Assembly (NCBI GenBank): GCA_020249505.1
Contig: JADCFN010000013.1
Span: 1-60,303, forward strand
Length of the DNA: 60,303 nucleotides
Direction: 5' to 3'
Origin: Roseomonas sp.
Lineage (GTDB): Bacteria > Pseudomonadota > Alphaproteobacteria > Acetobacterales > Acetobacteraceae
The notes under the pieces are model-generated. The model was not told the origin of the DNA. It made no database searches and saw nothing but the letters and a program-made list of their open reading frames with translations. The position numbers and the translations under genes are program-made. Positions 34,143 through 43,256 of the stretch are shown here, one piece after another; within the stretch, counting starts at the first letter, position 1, and every line of letters begins with the position of its first letter.

Positions 34143-35036
34143 ATGGAACTACGGATGGTCAAGGCCGGGGTGTTGGATATGGCGGTGGAAATGCACGGCC
34201 CCGAAACCGGGCCGGCTGCGATCCTGCTCCATGGCTTTCCCGACGACGCCCGCGCCTGGGATGGCGTGGCGCCGGAGCTTGCCGCCCAGGGGTTTCGCGT
34301 TCTGGTGCCTTATCTGCGAGGCTATGGCCCGACCCGCTTTCTGGATGCGGCAATGCCGCGCTCCGGCGAACAGGCGGCCCTTGGGGCGGATTTGCTGGCG
34401 CTGATGGATGCGCTGGCAATCCCGAAGGCGATACTGGCCGGGTATGATTGGGGCGGGCGGGCAGCCTGCGTTGTCTCGGCCCTTTGGCCGGAACGGGTGA
34501 TCGGCCTAGTTTCCGCAAATGGCTATAATATTCAAGATATTGCGGGGAGTATCCGCCCCGCCGCGCCAGCGCAGGAAGCGCGCCATTGGTATCAATGGTA
34601 CCTGCAAACAAATAGGGGCGCGGCGGGCCTGGCCGAGAATCGGCGGGAGCTTTGTGAGCTTCTGTGGCGTCTCTGGTCGCCCAATATGGGCTTTACTGCC
34701 GAAAGCTACGCCAAAACGGCGGCCAGCTTCGACAATCCTGATTTTGTGGCGGTTGCTGTGCATTCCTATCGCCATCGGCACAGGGCGGTGGCGGGCGATT
34801 CGGCCTATGCGGCGATTGAAGCCCGCCTTGCCGCCCGCCCGATGATCACGGTGCCAAGCCTGGTTTTGCATGGGGCGGAGGATGGTGTGGACCCGCCGGG
34901 CAATAGCGCCGGCTGCGCGCGGCATTTCACCCAGCTTCTGGCGCGCAAGGTTGTTCCAGTTTCTGGGCACTTCCTACCGCGCGAGTCCCCGGCTGAATTT
35001 TTAGCCGCAATTCACCTTTTGGTAAGCACCCATTAG
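34143..35036 (+). CDS. Epoxide-hydrolase/dehalogenase-type alpha/beta hydrolase
   Basis: This 297-residue enzyme carries the HGFPDD oxyanion motif (30-35) and a nucleophile elbow AGYDWGG, placing Asp102 at the nucleophile position as in epoxide hydrolases and haloalkane dehalogenases. The acidic triad member is probably in HGAEDGVDPP and the catalytic His in SGHFLPRE. It could hydrate epoxides or act on halogenated esters; the substrate is unknown. GAGGAGA lies upstream of the ATG at 34143. It is separated from ctrA by a 182-base AT-rich region. Confidence 0.82.
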   Translation: MELRMVKAGVLDMAVEMHGPETGPAAILLHGFPDDARAWDGVAPELAAQGFRVLVPYLRGYGPTRFLDAAMPRSGEQAALGADLLALMDALAIPKAILAGYDWGGRAACVVSALWPERVIGLVSANGYNIQDIAGSIRPAAPAQEARHWYQWYLQTNRGAAGLAENRRELCELLWRLWSPNMGFTAESYAKTAASFDNPDFVAVAVHSYRHRHRAVAGDSAYAAIEARLAARPMITVPSLVLHGAEDGVDPPGNSAGCARHFTQLLARKVVPVSGHFLPRESPAEFLAAIHLLVSTH

Positions 35037-35218
35037 GAGGGAAATGACCAATGGTCGTAAAAATCTGTCGAAAAACTCATTTTAAGTATATTTCTTTATC
35101 AAGAAATTTACTTTTTTGGACGAATATGTGTCCAGGGATGCGGGGGGAAGAAATTTCCTATTTCAATTCCCTTCGAAACTCGGTAAAACCCCTCTAGTCG
35201 GTCAAAAGGAGCGATCAA
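35037..35218 (+). promoter_or_regulatory. AT-rich ctrA upstream region
   Basis: These 182 bases are clearly lower in GC than their surroundings and hold no gene. A perfect 7-base inverted repeat (ATTTCTT-TATC-AAGAAAT, 35090-35107) and a shorter one (TGGAC/GTCCA at about 35115-35133) are present. A TTTTAAG half site exists, but no full CtrA site (TTAA-N7-TTAA) is seen. AAAAGGAG before the ATG is the ctrA ribosome-binding site. Confidence 0.5.
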
Positions 35219-35956
35219 ATGCGTGTACTTCTAGTTGAGGATGATCCTACAACGGCGCGTGGCATTTCGTTAATGCTTCGTCATGCCTCCATGATTGTGG
35301 AAACGGCGGATACGGGGGAAGAAGCCCTCGAACTCGCGAAACTCTATGATTATGACATCATCGTTTTGGATCTGATGTTGCCGGATTTGGATGGCGGCGA
35401 AGTCGTGCGTCGTCTGCGCGCTGGTCGCGTGGAAACGCCGGTGTTGATCCTGTCGGGCGTCAGCCGCCCGCAAACCAAGGTGAAGGTCTTCGGCATGGGC
35501 GCCGATGATTTCATCACCAAGCCTTTCGACCAGCAGGAACTGGTCGCGCGTATTCAGGCCATTGTGCGCCGCGCGAAGGGTTTCAGCCAACCGACCCTGA
35601 CTGTCGGCCCACTGCAACTCAATATCGGTTCGCGCGAAGTCGCTGTCAGCGGCAATGCCGTACATCTGACCGGCAAGGAATACGCCATCCTGGAACTGCT
35701 CGCGCTCCGCAAGGGCGTTGTGCTCACCAAGGAAGTTTTCCTGAACCACCTTTATGGCGGCATTGATGAGCCTGAAGTGAAGATCATTGACGTCTTCATC
35801 TGCAAGCTCCGCAAGAAGCTGGCCACCGCCGGCGGCGCCGATCTGATCGGGACCGTTTGGGGCCGCGGCTATGTTCTGCGCGAGCAGAATGATCGCGCGG
35901 AATTCTGGGGTGGCGCGAAGCCGGCGGTCAGTGCTTCTGGCGCCCAGGCGGCCTAA
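35219..35956 (+). CDS. ctrA: Cell-cycle response regulator CtrA
   Basis: This 245-residue OmpR-type response regulator is the essential alphaproteobacterial master cell-cycle and motility regulator. The receiver has acidic residues Glu7-Asp8-Asp9, phosphorylatable Asp51 in VLDLMLPD and Lys101 in [10 protein letters not shown]. The effector domain contains the signature [19 protein letters not shown] and [20 protein letters not shown]. The protein ends in Ala-Ala, as in the ClpXP-degraded CtrA of Caulobacter. The DNA-binding half is more conserved than the receiver. It stands alone with hairpins on both sides. Confidence 0.95.
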   Translation: MRVLLVEDDPTTARGISLMLRHASMIVETADTGEEALELAKLYDYDIIVLDLMLPDLDGGEVVRRLRAGRVETPVLILSGVSRPQTKVKVFGMGADDFITKPFDQQELVARIQAIVRRAKGFSQPTLTVGPLQLNIGSREVAVSGNAVHLTGKEYAILELLALRKGVVLTKEVFLNHLYGGIDEPEVKIIDVFICKLRKKLATAGGADLIGTVWGRGYVLREQNDRAEFWGGAKPAVSASGAQAA

Positions 35957-35976
35957 GCTAGTTTTGCTTGAGCTTG

Positions 35977-36006
35977 GTTCCGTCAGGCGTCTTTGTCTGG
36001 CGGAAC
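35977..36006 (+). terminator. Stem-loop after ctrA
   Basis: GTTCCGTCAG and CTGGCGGAAC form a 10-base RNA stem (one G-U pair) with a 10-base loop, 20 bases after the ctrA stop. No strong T-run follows, so it is a possible terminator or mRNA-end stabiliser. Confidence 0.5.
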
Positions 36007-36100
36007 TCTGCGGGATAAAAATTAGTCATCCCTGAAAGATTTTGGTTGGTCGTTTTTGAGCCGCATGACGGCTTCAGATGGTCCAATCTTTTATCGGGCA

Positions 36101-36148
36101 GCCGGCTCCTGGATATTTTGCAAAAAATGCGTCAGTCCAGGGGGCGGC
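36101..36148 (+). ncRNA. Predicted structured RNA element between ctrA and chaA
   Basis: GCCGGCTCCTGGA and TCCAGGGGGCGGC pair over 13 positions (12 pair, including one G-U). They enclose a 22-base loop that itself folds as ATTTT-GCAA-AAAAT. A second nested set lies just upstream (AAAGATT...AATCTTT at 36035-36091, enclosing AGCCG/CGGCT). The element sits 75 bases before the antiporter GTG start. It could be a leader element of that gene or an independent small RNA; no known riboswitch family was recognised. Confidence 0.45.
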
Positions 36149-36223
36149 CGCAGCTGTAGTTTATCGTTGCAGTCAAACGCCTGATATCTTGAGGAAAAGG
36201 TGTTTGCCGACTAGGCTGCTGCG

Positions 36224-37303
36224 GTGACCCATCATTCAACAAACCGCATTCCGCTTTTTTTCATTGCCGCCCCACTGCTTGGTATCGCGGCTTGGCTTGG
36301 CATCGGTAAGGTGGGGCTTGGGCTGATCGCTTTACCCGTTCTGCTTGCGCTGCTTTGCAATGTGATCGCGGCAGTGCATCACGCCGAAGTGGTAGCGCTG
36401 CGTGTCGGTGAACCCTTTGGCGGCCTGATACTGGCGCTTTCCGTCACCGTTATCGAAGCGGGGCTGATCATTTCGCTCATGCTGACCGGAGATGAGAATC
36501 CGGCGCTGATGCGCGATACCTTACTTGCGACCGTGATGCTGGTGCTACATGGGATTGCTGGTCTTGCGATATTGGTGGGCGGGATTGTGCATCGGGAAAA
36601 CCAGTTCCGCGTGGCCGGCGCCAATGCACTTCTCGCGGTGCTGATGCCAATGGCCGTGCTGGTGTTGATTGTTCCCAATCACGTGGTTTCGGCACCCGGC
36701 CCCTATTACAGCAATGGCCAATTGGCGTTTGTTTCGTTGGTGTGCCTCGCGCTTTATGGCGCCTTCCTATTCGTGCAGACGAATCGTCACCGGGAGTATT
36801 TCCTGCCAGAGGAAAGTGCCGTCGGCGAAGGCGATGTGCGGCCAAGCGGAGGTTTGGCTCTGCTCTCCTTTTTGTTGCTTTGTGTTGCGCTGCTGGCGGT
36901 TGTGATGCTTGCCAAAAGCCTGGCCCCAGCCTTGGAGGGTGGGGTGGCGGCCGTCGGCGCGCCGGTTGCGCTGGTTGGTGTGATCGTCGCGGCCATTGTC
37001 CTGTTACCCGAATCGGGGGCAGCGCTCCGGTCCGCGGCGCATAACCGGATGCAATCGGCCATTAACCTGGCGCTTGGCAGTGGTGTCGCTTCGATTGGGT
37101 TAACGGTACCGACTGTGGCGGCGGTCACTTGGTGGCATGGTCAGCCGCTCGCGCTTGGTGTTTCGCCGGGGCATTCGGTGCTGCTGGCGCTGGGTTTTGC
37201 CGTTGCGATGCTCACTTACGGGACTGGGCGGACGAATATCCTGTCTGGGATTGTGCATCTGGTGCTGGCGGCGACCTTCGTTTTTACGATTTTCGCGCCG
37301 TGA
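36224..37303 (+). CDS. chaA: Calcium/proton antiporter
   Basis: This 359-residue inner-membrane protein of the CaCA (cation/Ca2+ exchanger) family has about ten helices. The alpha repeat has HHAEVVALRVGEPFGGLILALSVTVIEAG, with the functional Glu residues; the second half has SGVASIGLTVPTVAAVTWW. ChaA-type exchangers export Ca2+ or Na+ and K+ in exchange for protons. Translation starts at GTG 36224. A 267-base structured region precedes it, which suggests regulation at the RNA level; that is inference. Confidence 0.88.
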   Translation: MTHHSTNRIPLFFIAAPLLGIAAWLGIGKVGLGLIALPVLLALLCNVIAAVHHAEVVALRVGEPFGGLILALSVTVIEAGLIISLMLTGDENPALMRDTLLATVMLVLHGIAGLAILVGGIVHRENQFRVAGANALLAVLMPMAVLVLIVPNHVVSAPGPYYSNGQLAFVSLVCLALYGAFLFVQTNRHREYFLPEESAVGEGDVRPSGGLALLSFLLLCVALLAVVMLAKSLAPALEGGVAAVGAPVALVGVIVAAIVLLPESGAALRSAAHNRMQSAINLALGSGVASIGLTVPTVAAVTWWHGQPLALGVSPGHSVLLALGFAVAMLTYGTGRTNILSGIVHLVLAATFVFTIFAP

Positions 37304-37324
37304 GCCCTGGCGCACGACCATTCT

Positions 37325-37341
37325 ACCGCCCGGCCGGCGGT
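37325..37341 (+). terminator. GC-rich hairpin after the antiporter gene
   Basis: ACCGCC and GGCGGT pair around the loop CGGCC, 21 bases after the antiporter stop. It may end that transcript before transketolase, though no T-run is present. Confidence 0.35.
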
Positions 37342-37410
37342 TGCCTGAGCCCGCCCCGCGCCCTATAGCGACCAGGGTCTAGACACAGCCATTTTAAGGT
37401 TCCCGCTCAC

Positions 37411-39450
37411 GTGGCCACCATCGCCGCCCCCGACGCGCCAAACCCCGCGCTCGCCGCCCAGGCGGCCATTCTTGCCCGTCCGCTTGATGATCCCCGCCGC
37501 ATGGCCAATGCCATCCGGGCGCTCGCGATTGACGCGGTGGAGCAGGCCAAATCCGGCCATCCCGGCATGCCGATGGGCATGGCGGATGCCGCGACCGTGC
37601 TTTTTGCGGGTTTCCTGAAATACGACGCCGCCGACCCGCGCTGGCCGGATCGGGACCGTTTTGTGCTTTCCGCCGGCCATGGGTCCATGCTGCTCTACGC
37701 CCTGCTCCATCTGACCGGGCATGAGGGCATGGGGGCGGAGGACCTTCGCCGCTTCCGCCAGTTGCATTCCCCTGCCGCCGGGCACCCTGAATTTGGTGAG
37801 CATCCGGGGATTGAGACCACGACCGGCCCGCTCGGCCAGGGGATCTCGACCGCCGTTGGCATGGCCATGGCGGAACGCATGATGGCGGCGCGATTCGGTG
37901 CCTCCTTGGTGGATCACCGGACCTGGGTCATTGCTTCCGATGGTGATTTGCAGGAAGGCGTGGCGCATGAGGCCGCTGCCCTGGCCGGGCATTACGGGCT
38001 TTCCAAGCTGACCGTGCTTTGGGATGACAATCATATCTCGATTGATGGCGATACCGCGCTGTCATTTTCCGAAGATGTGCTGAAGCGTTTCCAGGCCTAT
38101 GGCTGGGCCGTGCGGCGCGTGGATGGGCATGATGCGGGCGAATTGGCATCGGCCATGTCCTGGGCCATGCGTAACCGCAAACCGACGCTGATTGCCTGCC
38201 GGACCATCATTGGCCTCGGCGCACCGACCAAGGCGGGGACCGCGGGCAGCCATGGCTCGCCCTTGGGTGCCGCTGAAGCTGCTGCCGCCAAGCAGGCGCT
38301 CGGCTGGACTGCGGCGCCCTTTGAAGTGCCGGCGGATATCAAGGCGCTGTGGGAAAGCGCCGGCAAGCGCGGCGCGGGGGCGCGGCGTTCCTGGCTGAAG
38401 CGCATCGCCAAGCACCCGCAGCGCGCGGAATTCGAACGCGCCATGGCCGGCCGCCTGCCAGAAGCCTGGAATGAGGCGCTGTCCGCGCTGCGCGCCCAAA
38501 TCGCGACCGATAAGCCAAAGCTGGCAACCCGCGTTTCCAGCCAGAAGGCGCTGGAAGCCCTGGTGCCTTCAGTGCTGGAAATGGTTGGCGGTTCGGCGGA
38601 CCTCACGGGGTCCAATAATACCAATGTGAAGGGCGTGCCGGCGATTACGCCGAGCAATTTCAGCGGTCGCTTCGTGCATTGGGGCGTGCGCGAACATGGC
38701 ATGGCGGCGGCCATGAATGGCATGGCGTTGCATGGCGGCATCATCCCCTATAGCGGCACCTTCCTGGTCTTTGGCGATTACCTCCGCCCCGCGGTGCGGC
38801 TTGCGGCACTGATGCGCCAGCGCGTTATTCATGTGCTGACGCATGATTCGATCGGCCTTGGCGAAGATGGCCCGACGCATCAGCCGGTGGAACATCTCGC
38901 TTCCTTCCGCGCCATGCCGAATGTGCATGTCTTCCGCCCGGCGGATGCCATGGAAACGGCGGAATGCTGGGAATTGGCGCTGCGGCGTGCTGATGGGCCT
39001 TCCTTGCTGGCGCTATCACGCCAAAACCTGCCGACGCTGCGCACCGATACTGCGGAAAATCGCTCCGCCCGCGGCGGCTATGTGCTGGCGGAAGCCGATG
39101 GTGCGCGCCAGGCGACGCTGATCGCAACGGGCAGCGAGGTCTCGCTCGCCATGACCGCGCGGGATGCCTTGCAGGCAGCCGGCATTCCAACCGCTGTGGT
39201 GTCACTGCCGTGCTGGGAGTTGTTCGCCGCACAGGATGACGCCTATCGCAACAGCGTGCTGGGCAACGCGCCGCGTTTTGGGATTGAAGCCGCGGTTGGC
39301 TTTGGCTGGGAACGCTGGCTTGGCGCGGATGGTGTTTTCATTGGCATGTCGGGCTTCGGCGCCTCGGCGCCCGCCGATGATTTGTTCAAGCATTTCGGCA
39401 TCACGCCGGATGCGGTGGTTGAAGCCGTACGCAAACGGCTTGCTATCTGA
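37411..39450 (+). CDS. tkt: Transketolase
   Basis: This 679-residue thiamine-diphosphate enzyme of the pentose phosphate pathway transfers two-carbon units between sugar phosphates. The N-terminal [11 protein letters not shown] motif, the cofactor-binding [14 protein letters not shown], and the catalytic-domain [15 protein letters not shown] are all present; length is normal. GTG 37411 is the start, as no in-frame ATG fits better. It leads the tkt-gap-pgk group (29 and 57 base gaps), which serves central carbon metabolism. Two hairpins occur in the region: one before tkt and one between gap and pgk. Confidence 0.95.
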   Translation: MATIAAPDAPNPALAAQAAILARPLDDPRRMANAIRALAIDAVEQAKSGHPGMPMGMADAATVLFAGFLKYDAADPRWPDRDRFVLSAGHGSMLLYALLHLTGHEGMGAEDLRRFRQLHSPAAGHPEFGEHPGIETTTGPLGQGISTAVGMAMAERMMAARFGASLVDHRTWVIASDGDLQEGVAHEAAALAGHYGLSKLTVLWDDNHISIDGDTALSFSEDVLKRFQAYGWAVRRVDGHDAGELASAMSWAMRNRKPTLIACRTIIGLGAPTKAGTAGSHGSPLGAAEAAAAKQALGWTAAPFEVPADIKALWESAGKRGAGARRSWLKRIAKHPQRAEFERAMAGRLPEAWNEALSALRAQIATDKPKLATRVSSQKALEALVPSVLEMVGGSADLTGSNNTNVKGVPAITPSNFSGRFVHWGVREHGMAAAMNGMALHGGIIPYSGTFLVFGDYLRPAVRLAALMRQRVIHVLTHDSIGLGEDGPTHQPVEHLASFRAMPNVHVFRPADAMETAECWELALRRADGPSLLALSRQNLPTLRTDTAENRSARGGYVLAEADGARQATLIATGSEVSLAMTARDALQAAGIPTAVVSLPCWELFAAQDDAYRNSVLGNAPRFGIEAAVGFGWERWLGADGVFIGMSGFGASAPADDLFKHFGITPDAVVEAVRKRLAI

Positions 39451-39479
39451 TTTCGGTTCTTTCGGGGAAGGAAAATATC

Positions 39480-40496
39480 ATGGCCGTCAAGGTTGCCATC
39501 AATGGGTTCGGGCGCATCGGGCGCCTGGTGCTGCGCGCGATGATTGAAAGCAATCGTCGCGATGTGGAATGCGTTGCGATCAATGACCTTGGTAGCGTTG
39601 AAGCCAATGCGCATCTGTTCCGTTATGACAGTGTGCATGGCCGCTTCCCCGGTGAGGTTGCGGTGGATGGCAATAAGATCATCATCACCGCCAATGGCCG
39701 AATTTATGCGCCGATTGTTGTCAGCGCCGAACGTGACCCGACCAAGGTGCCCTTCCAGGGCGTTGATGTCGCCATGGAATGCACCGGCATTTTCACGAGC
39801 AAGGAAAAGGCTTCCGCGCTGATCACCGCCGGCGCGCGTAAAGTTGTGATTTCGGCCCCTGGCGACAATGCGGATGCGACGATTGTCTATGGCGTCAATC
39901 ACAAGACGCTGACGAAAGACATGACGGTGATTTCCAACGCATCCTGCACCACCAATTGCCTCGCACCCGTGGCCAAGGTGCTGCATGAAAACTTCGGCAT
40001 TCTGCGCGGCTATATGGTGACGATCCACGCCTATACAGGTGATCAGAACACCGTGGATACGCTGCACAAGGATTTGCATCGCGCCCGCGCCGCGGCGGTT
40101 TCCGCGATCCCGACCTCAACCGGCGCGGCCAAGGCCGTGGGCCTGGTGATGCCGGAATTGAAGGGCAAGCTGGACGGCACGGCCATTCGTATTCCAACGC
40201 CCAATGTATCGCTCGTGTCGCTTGATTTCGTGCCCGCCAAGGAAGGTGTGACGAAGGAGGCTGTGAATGCCGCGATGAAGGCGGCGGCTGAGGGCGAATT
40301 GAAGGGCATTCTTGGCTATAATACCGAACCGCTGGTCAGCATTGATTTCAACCACAACCCGGCGTCTTCCACCCTTGATGCGACGCAGACGCAGGTGGTG
40401 GATGGCGGGCTGGTGCGCGTGCTGTCCTGGTATGACAATGAATGGGGTTTTTCGAACCGCATGAGCGATACTGCGGCGTTGTTCGGTTCGCTTTGA
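39480..40496 (+). CDS. gap: Glyceraldehyde-3-phosphate dehydrogenase (glycolytic)
   Basis: This 338-residue enzyme oxidises glyceraldehyde-3-phosphate to 1,3-bisphosphoglycerate. Active-site Cys156 lies in ASCTTNC, and catalytic His183 in TIHAYTGDQ. The NAD-binding start is [11 protein letters not shown]. It follows tkt and precedes pgk. The arsenic-linked GAPDH at 23460 shares the ASCTTNC site but departs at the His-loop, so this copy is the housekeeping one. GGGGAAGGAAA precedes the ATG. Confidence 0.95.
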   Translation: MAVKVAINGFGRIGRLVLRAMIESNRRDVECVAINDLGSVEANAHLFRYDSVHGRFPGEVAVDGNKIIITANGRIYAPIVVSAERDPTKVPFQGVDVAMECTGIFTSKEKASALITAGARKVVISAPGDNADATIVYGVNHKTLTKDMTVISNASCTTNCLAPVAKVLHENFGILRGYMVTIHAYTGDQNTVDTLHKDLHRARAAAVSAIPTSTGAAKAVGLVMPELKGKLDGTAIRIPTPNVSLVSLDFVPAKEGVTKEAVNAAMKAAAEGELKGILGYNTEPLVSIDFNHNPASSTLDATQTQVVDGGLVRVLSWYDNEWGFSNRMSDTAALFGSL

Positions 40497-40507
40497 TGTG
40501 GTCTTAA

Positions 40508-40532
40508 GGGGCAGCGCGCCACGTGCTGCCCC
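40508..40532 (+). terminator. Hairpin between gap and pgk
   Basis: GGGGCAGC and GCTGCCCC form a perfect 8-base stem with a 9-base loop in the 57-base gap. With no T-run it is more likely to be an mRNA stabiliser or partial attenuator between two co-transcribed genes than a complete terminator. Confidence 0.5.
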
Positions 40533-40553
40533 ATCCCTGCCCGAGGTTCCATC

Positions 40554-41741
40554 ATGGCTTTCAAAACGATTGATGCGCTGCATGCCAAGGGTCAGCGCGT
40601 ATTGCTGCGCGCCGATTTGAATGTGCCGGTCAAGGATGGCCGCATCACGGATCGCACGCGTATCGAACGGCTGTGCCCGACCATCGCCGAATTGGCGCAT
40701 AAGGGTGCTCGCGTTGTGGTGCTGAGCCATTTTGATCGGCCCAAGGGCAAACGCGTGCCGGAAATGTCCCTGAAGCCGATGCAGGAAGCCTTGGCGGCAG
40801 CGCTACATCGCCCGGTTGCCTGGTGCAATGATTGCGTGGGCGCAGAAGCCGAAGCGGCTGTGGCGGCGCTGGCCGATGGCGGCGTGCTGCTGTTGGAAAA
40901 CACGCGCTTTCATGCCGGCGAGGAAAAGAATGATCCCGCCATGGCGGCCGCACTCGCCAAGCTTGGTGACGCCTTTGTGAATGACGCGTTTTCGGCAGCG
41001 CATCGCGCCCATGCCAGCACGGAAGGTGTGGCGCGGCTGCTGCCGGCCTATGCCGGGCGGCTGATGGAAGCGGAATTGAAGGCGTTGGATGCGGCGCTGG
41101 GTAGTCCGGCGCGGCCAGTGGTGGCCATTGTTGGCGGTGCCAAGGTTTCGACCAAGCTCGAACTGCTCGGCAATCTTTGCAGCAAGGTTGATGTGCTGGT
41201 GATAGGTGGCGCCATGGCCAATACCTTCCTTGCCGCACAGGGCCATGGCATGGGCAAATCGCTCCAGGAAGCCGAAATGCACGCAACAGCGCGCCAGATC
41301 ATGGAACAGGCCAAGGCCGCGCATTGCGAAATCCTGCTGCCGGTTGACCTGGTGGTGGCCGAGGAATTTCGCCCCAATCCACCAACCCGCACCGTCGCCG
41401 CGAATGCCGTGCCGGCCAATATGATGGCGCTGGATGTGGGGCCGGAGACTGAGGCCGCCTTGGAAGCGCGGCTGCGCACCGCTTCCACCCTGGTCTGGAA
41501 CGGTCCGCTCGGCGCGTTTGAAACCGCGCCCTTTGATGCGGCGACGGTGGCGGCGGCGCAAACCGTGGCCGCACTCACGCAATCCGGCGCGCTGAAATCC
41601 ATCGCGGGCGGGGGTGATACGGTGGCCGCTCTGCGCCATGCCGGTGTGCTGGAACGCATGAGTTATGTCTCAACCGCCGGCGGCGCCTTCCTGGAATGGC
41701 TGGAAGGCAAGGAATTGCCGGGGGTTGCGGCGCTGGGTTGA
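40554..41741 (+). CDS. pgk: Phosphoglycerate kinase
   Basis: This 395-residue kinase transfers phosphate from 1,3-bisphosphoglycerate to ADP. Family motifs are [17 protein letters not shown] at the start, [10 protein letters not shown], and the ATP-site [12 protein letters not shown] near the C-terminus. Nothing is missing. It completes the tkt-gap-pgk set. A 74-base gap separates it from the flavin monooxygenase gene, which has its own GGGTGGGAA leader and is probably independent. Confidence 0.95.
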   Translation: MAFKTIDALHAKGQRVLLRADLNVPVKDGRITDRTRIERLCPTIAELAHKGARVVVLSHFDRPKGKRVPEMSLKPMQEALAAALHRPVAWCNDCVGAEAEAAVAALADGGVLLLENTRFHAGEEKNDPAMAAALAKLGDAFVNDAFSAAHRAHASTEGVARLLPAYAGRLMEAELKALDAALGSPARPVVAIVGGAKVSTKLELLGNLCSKVDVLVIGGAMANTFLAAQGHGMGKSLQEAEMHATARQIMEQAKAAHCEILLPVDLVVAEEFRPNPPTRTVAANAVPANMMALDVGPETEAALEARLRTASTLVWNGPLGAFETAPFDAATVAAAQTVAALTQSGALKSIAGGGDTVAALRHAGVLERMSYVSTAGGAFLEWLEGKELPGVAALG

Positions 41742-41815
41742 GTACAACGTAAAGGCAGGTTGACGCTGCCCACCAAGGTGCAAAACTCACCCTGAATCAA
41801 GGGTGGGAACAGACC

Positions 41816-43174
41816 ATGCGGCAAATGCATCTTGTCGGCTTCATGCAGGCGCAGAACTGCACCAATTACGCCAGTTCCTGGCGGCACCCGCTCTCACGCA
41901 CGGATTTCCTGACCGCCGATTTTTATCAGGAAATCGCCCGCATCCTGGAAGCCGGCAAATTCGACCTTGGCTTTTTCGATGACCGGCTTTCCATGCCGGA
42001 TCGGTACGGCAATGACCATCACCACACGGTGGAACATGGCATTCGCTGCGTGAAGCTTGATCCCATTGTGACGCTGACGATGATGGCCGCGGTCACCTCG
42101 CGCCTTGGCCTCGGCTCCACTGCGTCCACCACTTATTACGAGCCCTTCCATGTCGCACGCACCATGCAGACGCTTGATCTGATGAGCAACGGGCGCGCGG
42201 CATGGAATGTGGTGACATCGCTGAATGACGGCGAAGCGGCCAATATGGGCCATGATGAAATGATGGAACATGACCGGCGCTATGATCGCGCCGATGAATT
42301 CGTGGAAATCGTGCTGGGTCACTGGGATGCCTGGGACCCGGATGCGCTGATTGTCGACAAAACCACAGGCCGCTTTGCCGATGGCGATAAGGTGCGGCGC
42401 TTGGATTATCGCGGGCAATTCCTGAAATCGCGCGGGCCCTTCACCGTGCCGCGCAGCCCGCAAGGCCGCCCCGTTGTGATCCAGGCTGGCAGCAGCGGGC
42501 GCGGCAAGCGCTTTTCCGCGCGCTGGGCAGAGCTTGTCTTTGTCGCCTATCACGATGTCGCTTCTGGCGCGAAGGAATATGCCGAATTCAAGCATATGAT
42601 TGCGGAAGCCGGGCGCAATCCGGATCATGTGAAGGTGGCAACGCTGATCTCCCCCATCTGCGCTGCGACCAAGACGGAAGCCGAAGACAAGGCGGCGCTG
42701 ATCGCAAGCCTGCCCTTGGAAATTGATGCGCTGTCGCTGCTGTCAGAAGCGTTGAATTTCGATTTCGCGACCAAGGGGATGGATGAGCCCTTCAGCGATG
42801 AGGAAATGGCCAGCATGCAAGGGCTGCAAGCCATTCGTGACCGCGTTGTCCGCAATACCGGCAAGAAGAACCCAACCGTGCGCGAATTCATCACCGGCAG
42901 TGGGCGCGGTCGGCCCAATATGAATATGGTGGGCGGCCCCAAGGAAATCGCCGATAAGATGGAAGAATGGTTCACCAAGCCCGCTTGCGATGGCTTTGTG
43001 GTGGCGGCGACCTATGTGCCGGATGGCTACCGCGATTTCGTGACGCATGTGGTGCCGGAACTGCAGCGCCGCGGGCTGTTTCGCAAGGAATATGCGGGGG
43101 CGACTTTGCGGGATCATCTGGGCCTGGCGATATCGACCATCGGCGATTGGCGGCCCAAGGCAGCGGCGGAATAG
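41816..43174 (+). CDS. Luciferase-like FMN-dependent monooxygenase (NtaA/SnaA/DszA type)
   Basis: This 452-residue protein is a class C flavin monooxygenase of the NtaA/DszA group. Typical segments are WRHPLSRTDFLTADFYQEIA, KFDLGFFDDRLSMPD, RAAWNVVTSLND and PVVIQAGSSGRGK. These enzymes use reduced FMN from a separate reductase to oxidise substrates such as nitrilotriacetate, EDTA, dibenzothiophene sulfone or pristinamycin precursors. No flavin reductase is adjacent. The next gene, a zinc alcohol dehydrogenase 82 bases downstream, may act on the product. Confidence 0.87.
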   Translation: MRQMHLVGFMQAQNCTNYASSWRHPLSRTDFLTADFYQEIARILEAGKFDLGFFDDRLSMPDRYGNDHHHTVEHGIRCVKLDPIVTLTMMAAVTSRLGLGSTASTTYYEPFHVARTMQTLDLMSNGRAAWNVVTSLNDGEAANMGHDEMMEHDRRYDRADEFVEIVLGHWDAWDPDALIVDKTTGRFADGDKVRRLDYRGQFLKSRGPFTVPRSPQGRPVVIQAGSSGRGKRFSARWAELVFVAYHDVASGAKEYAEFKHMIAEAGRNPDHVKVATLISPICAATKTEAEDKAALIASLPLEIDALSLLSEALNFDFATKGMDEPFSDEEMASMQGLQAIRDRVVRNTGKKNPTVREFITGSGRGRPNMNMVGGPKEIADKMEEWFTKPACDGFVVAATYVPDGYRDFVTHVVPELQRRGLFRKEYAGATLRDHLGLAISTIGDWRPKAAAE

Positions 43175-43256
43175 GCGTTGCTTTTCGCCGCGCGGCTGCG
43201 CCATGCTGCGGCCAAACCAGGGCAAACCCCCACCAAAACCAAGGGAAGGAACCACT

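Noticed and set aside
35957-36223. Known Mn2+ riboswitch (yybP-ykoY) upstream of the antiporter
   Set aside because: The expected conserved loops were not found; only generic hairpins are visible.
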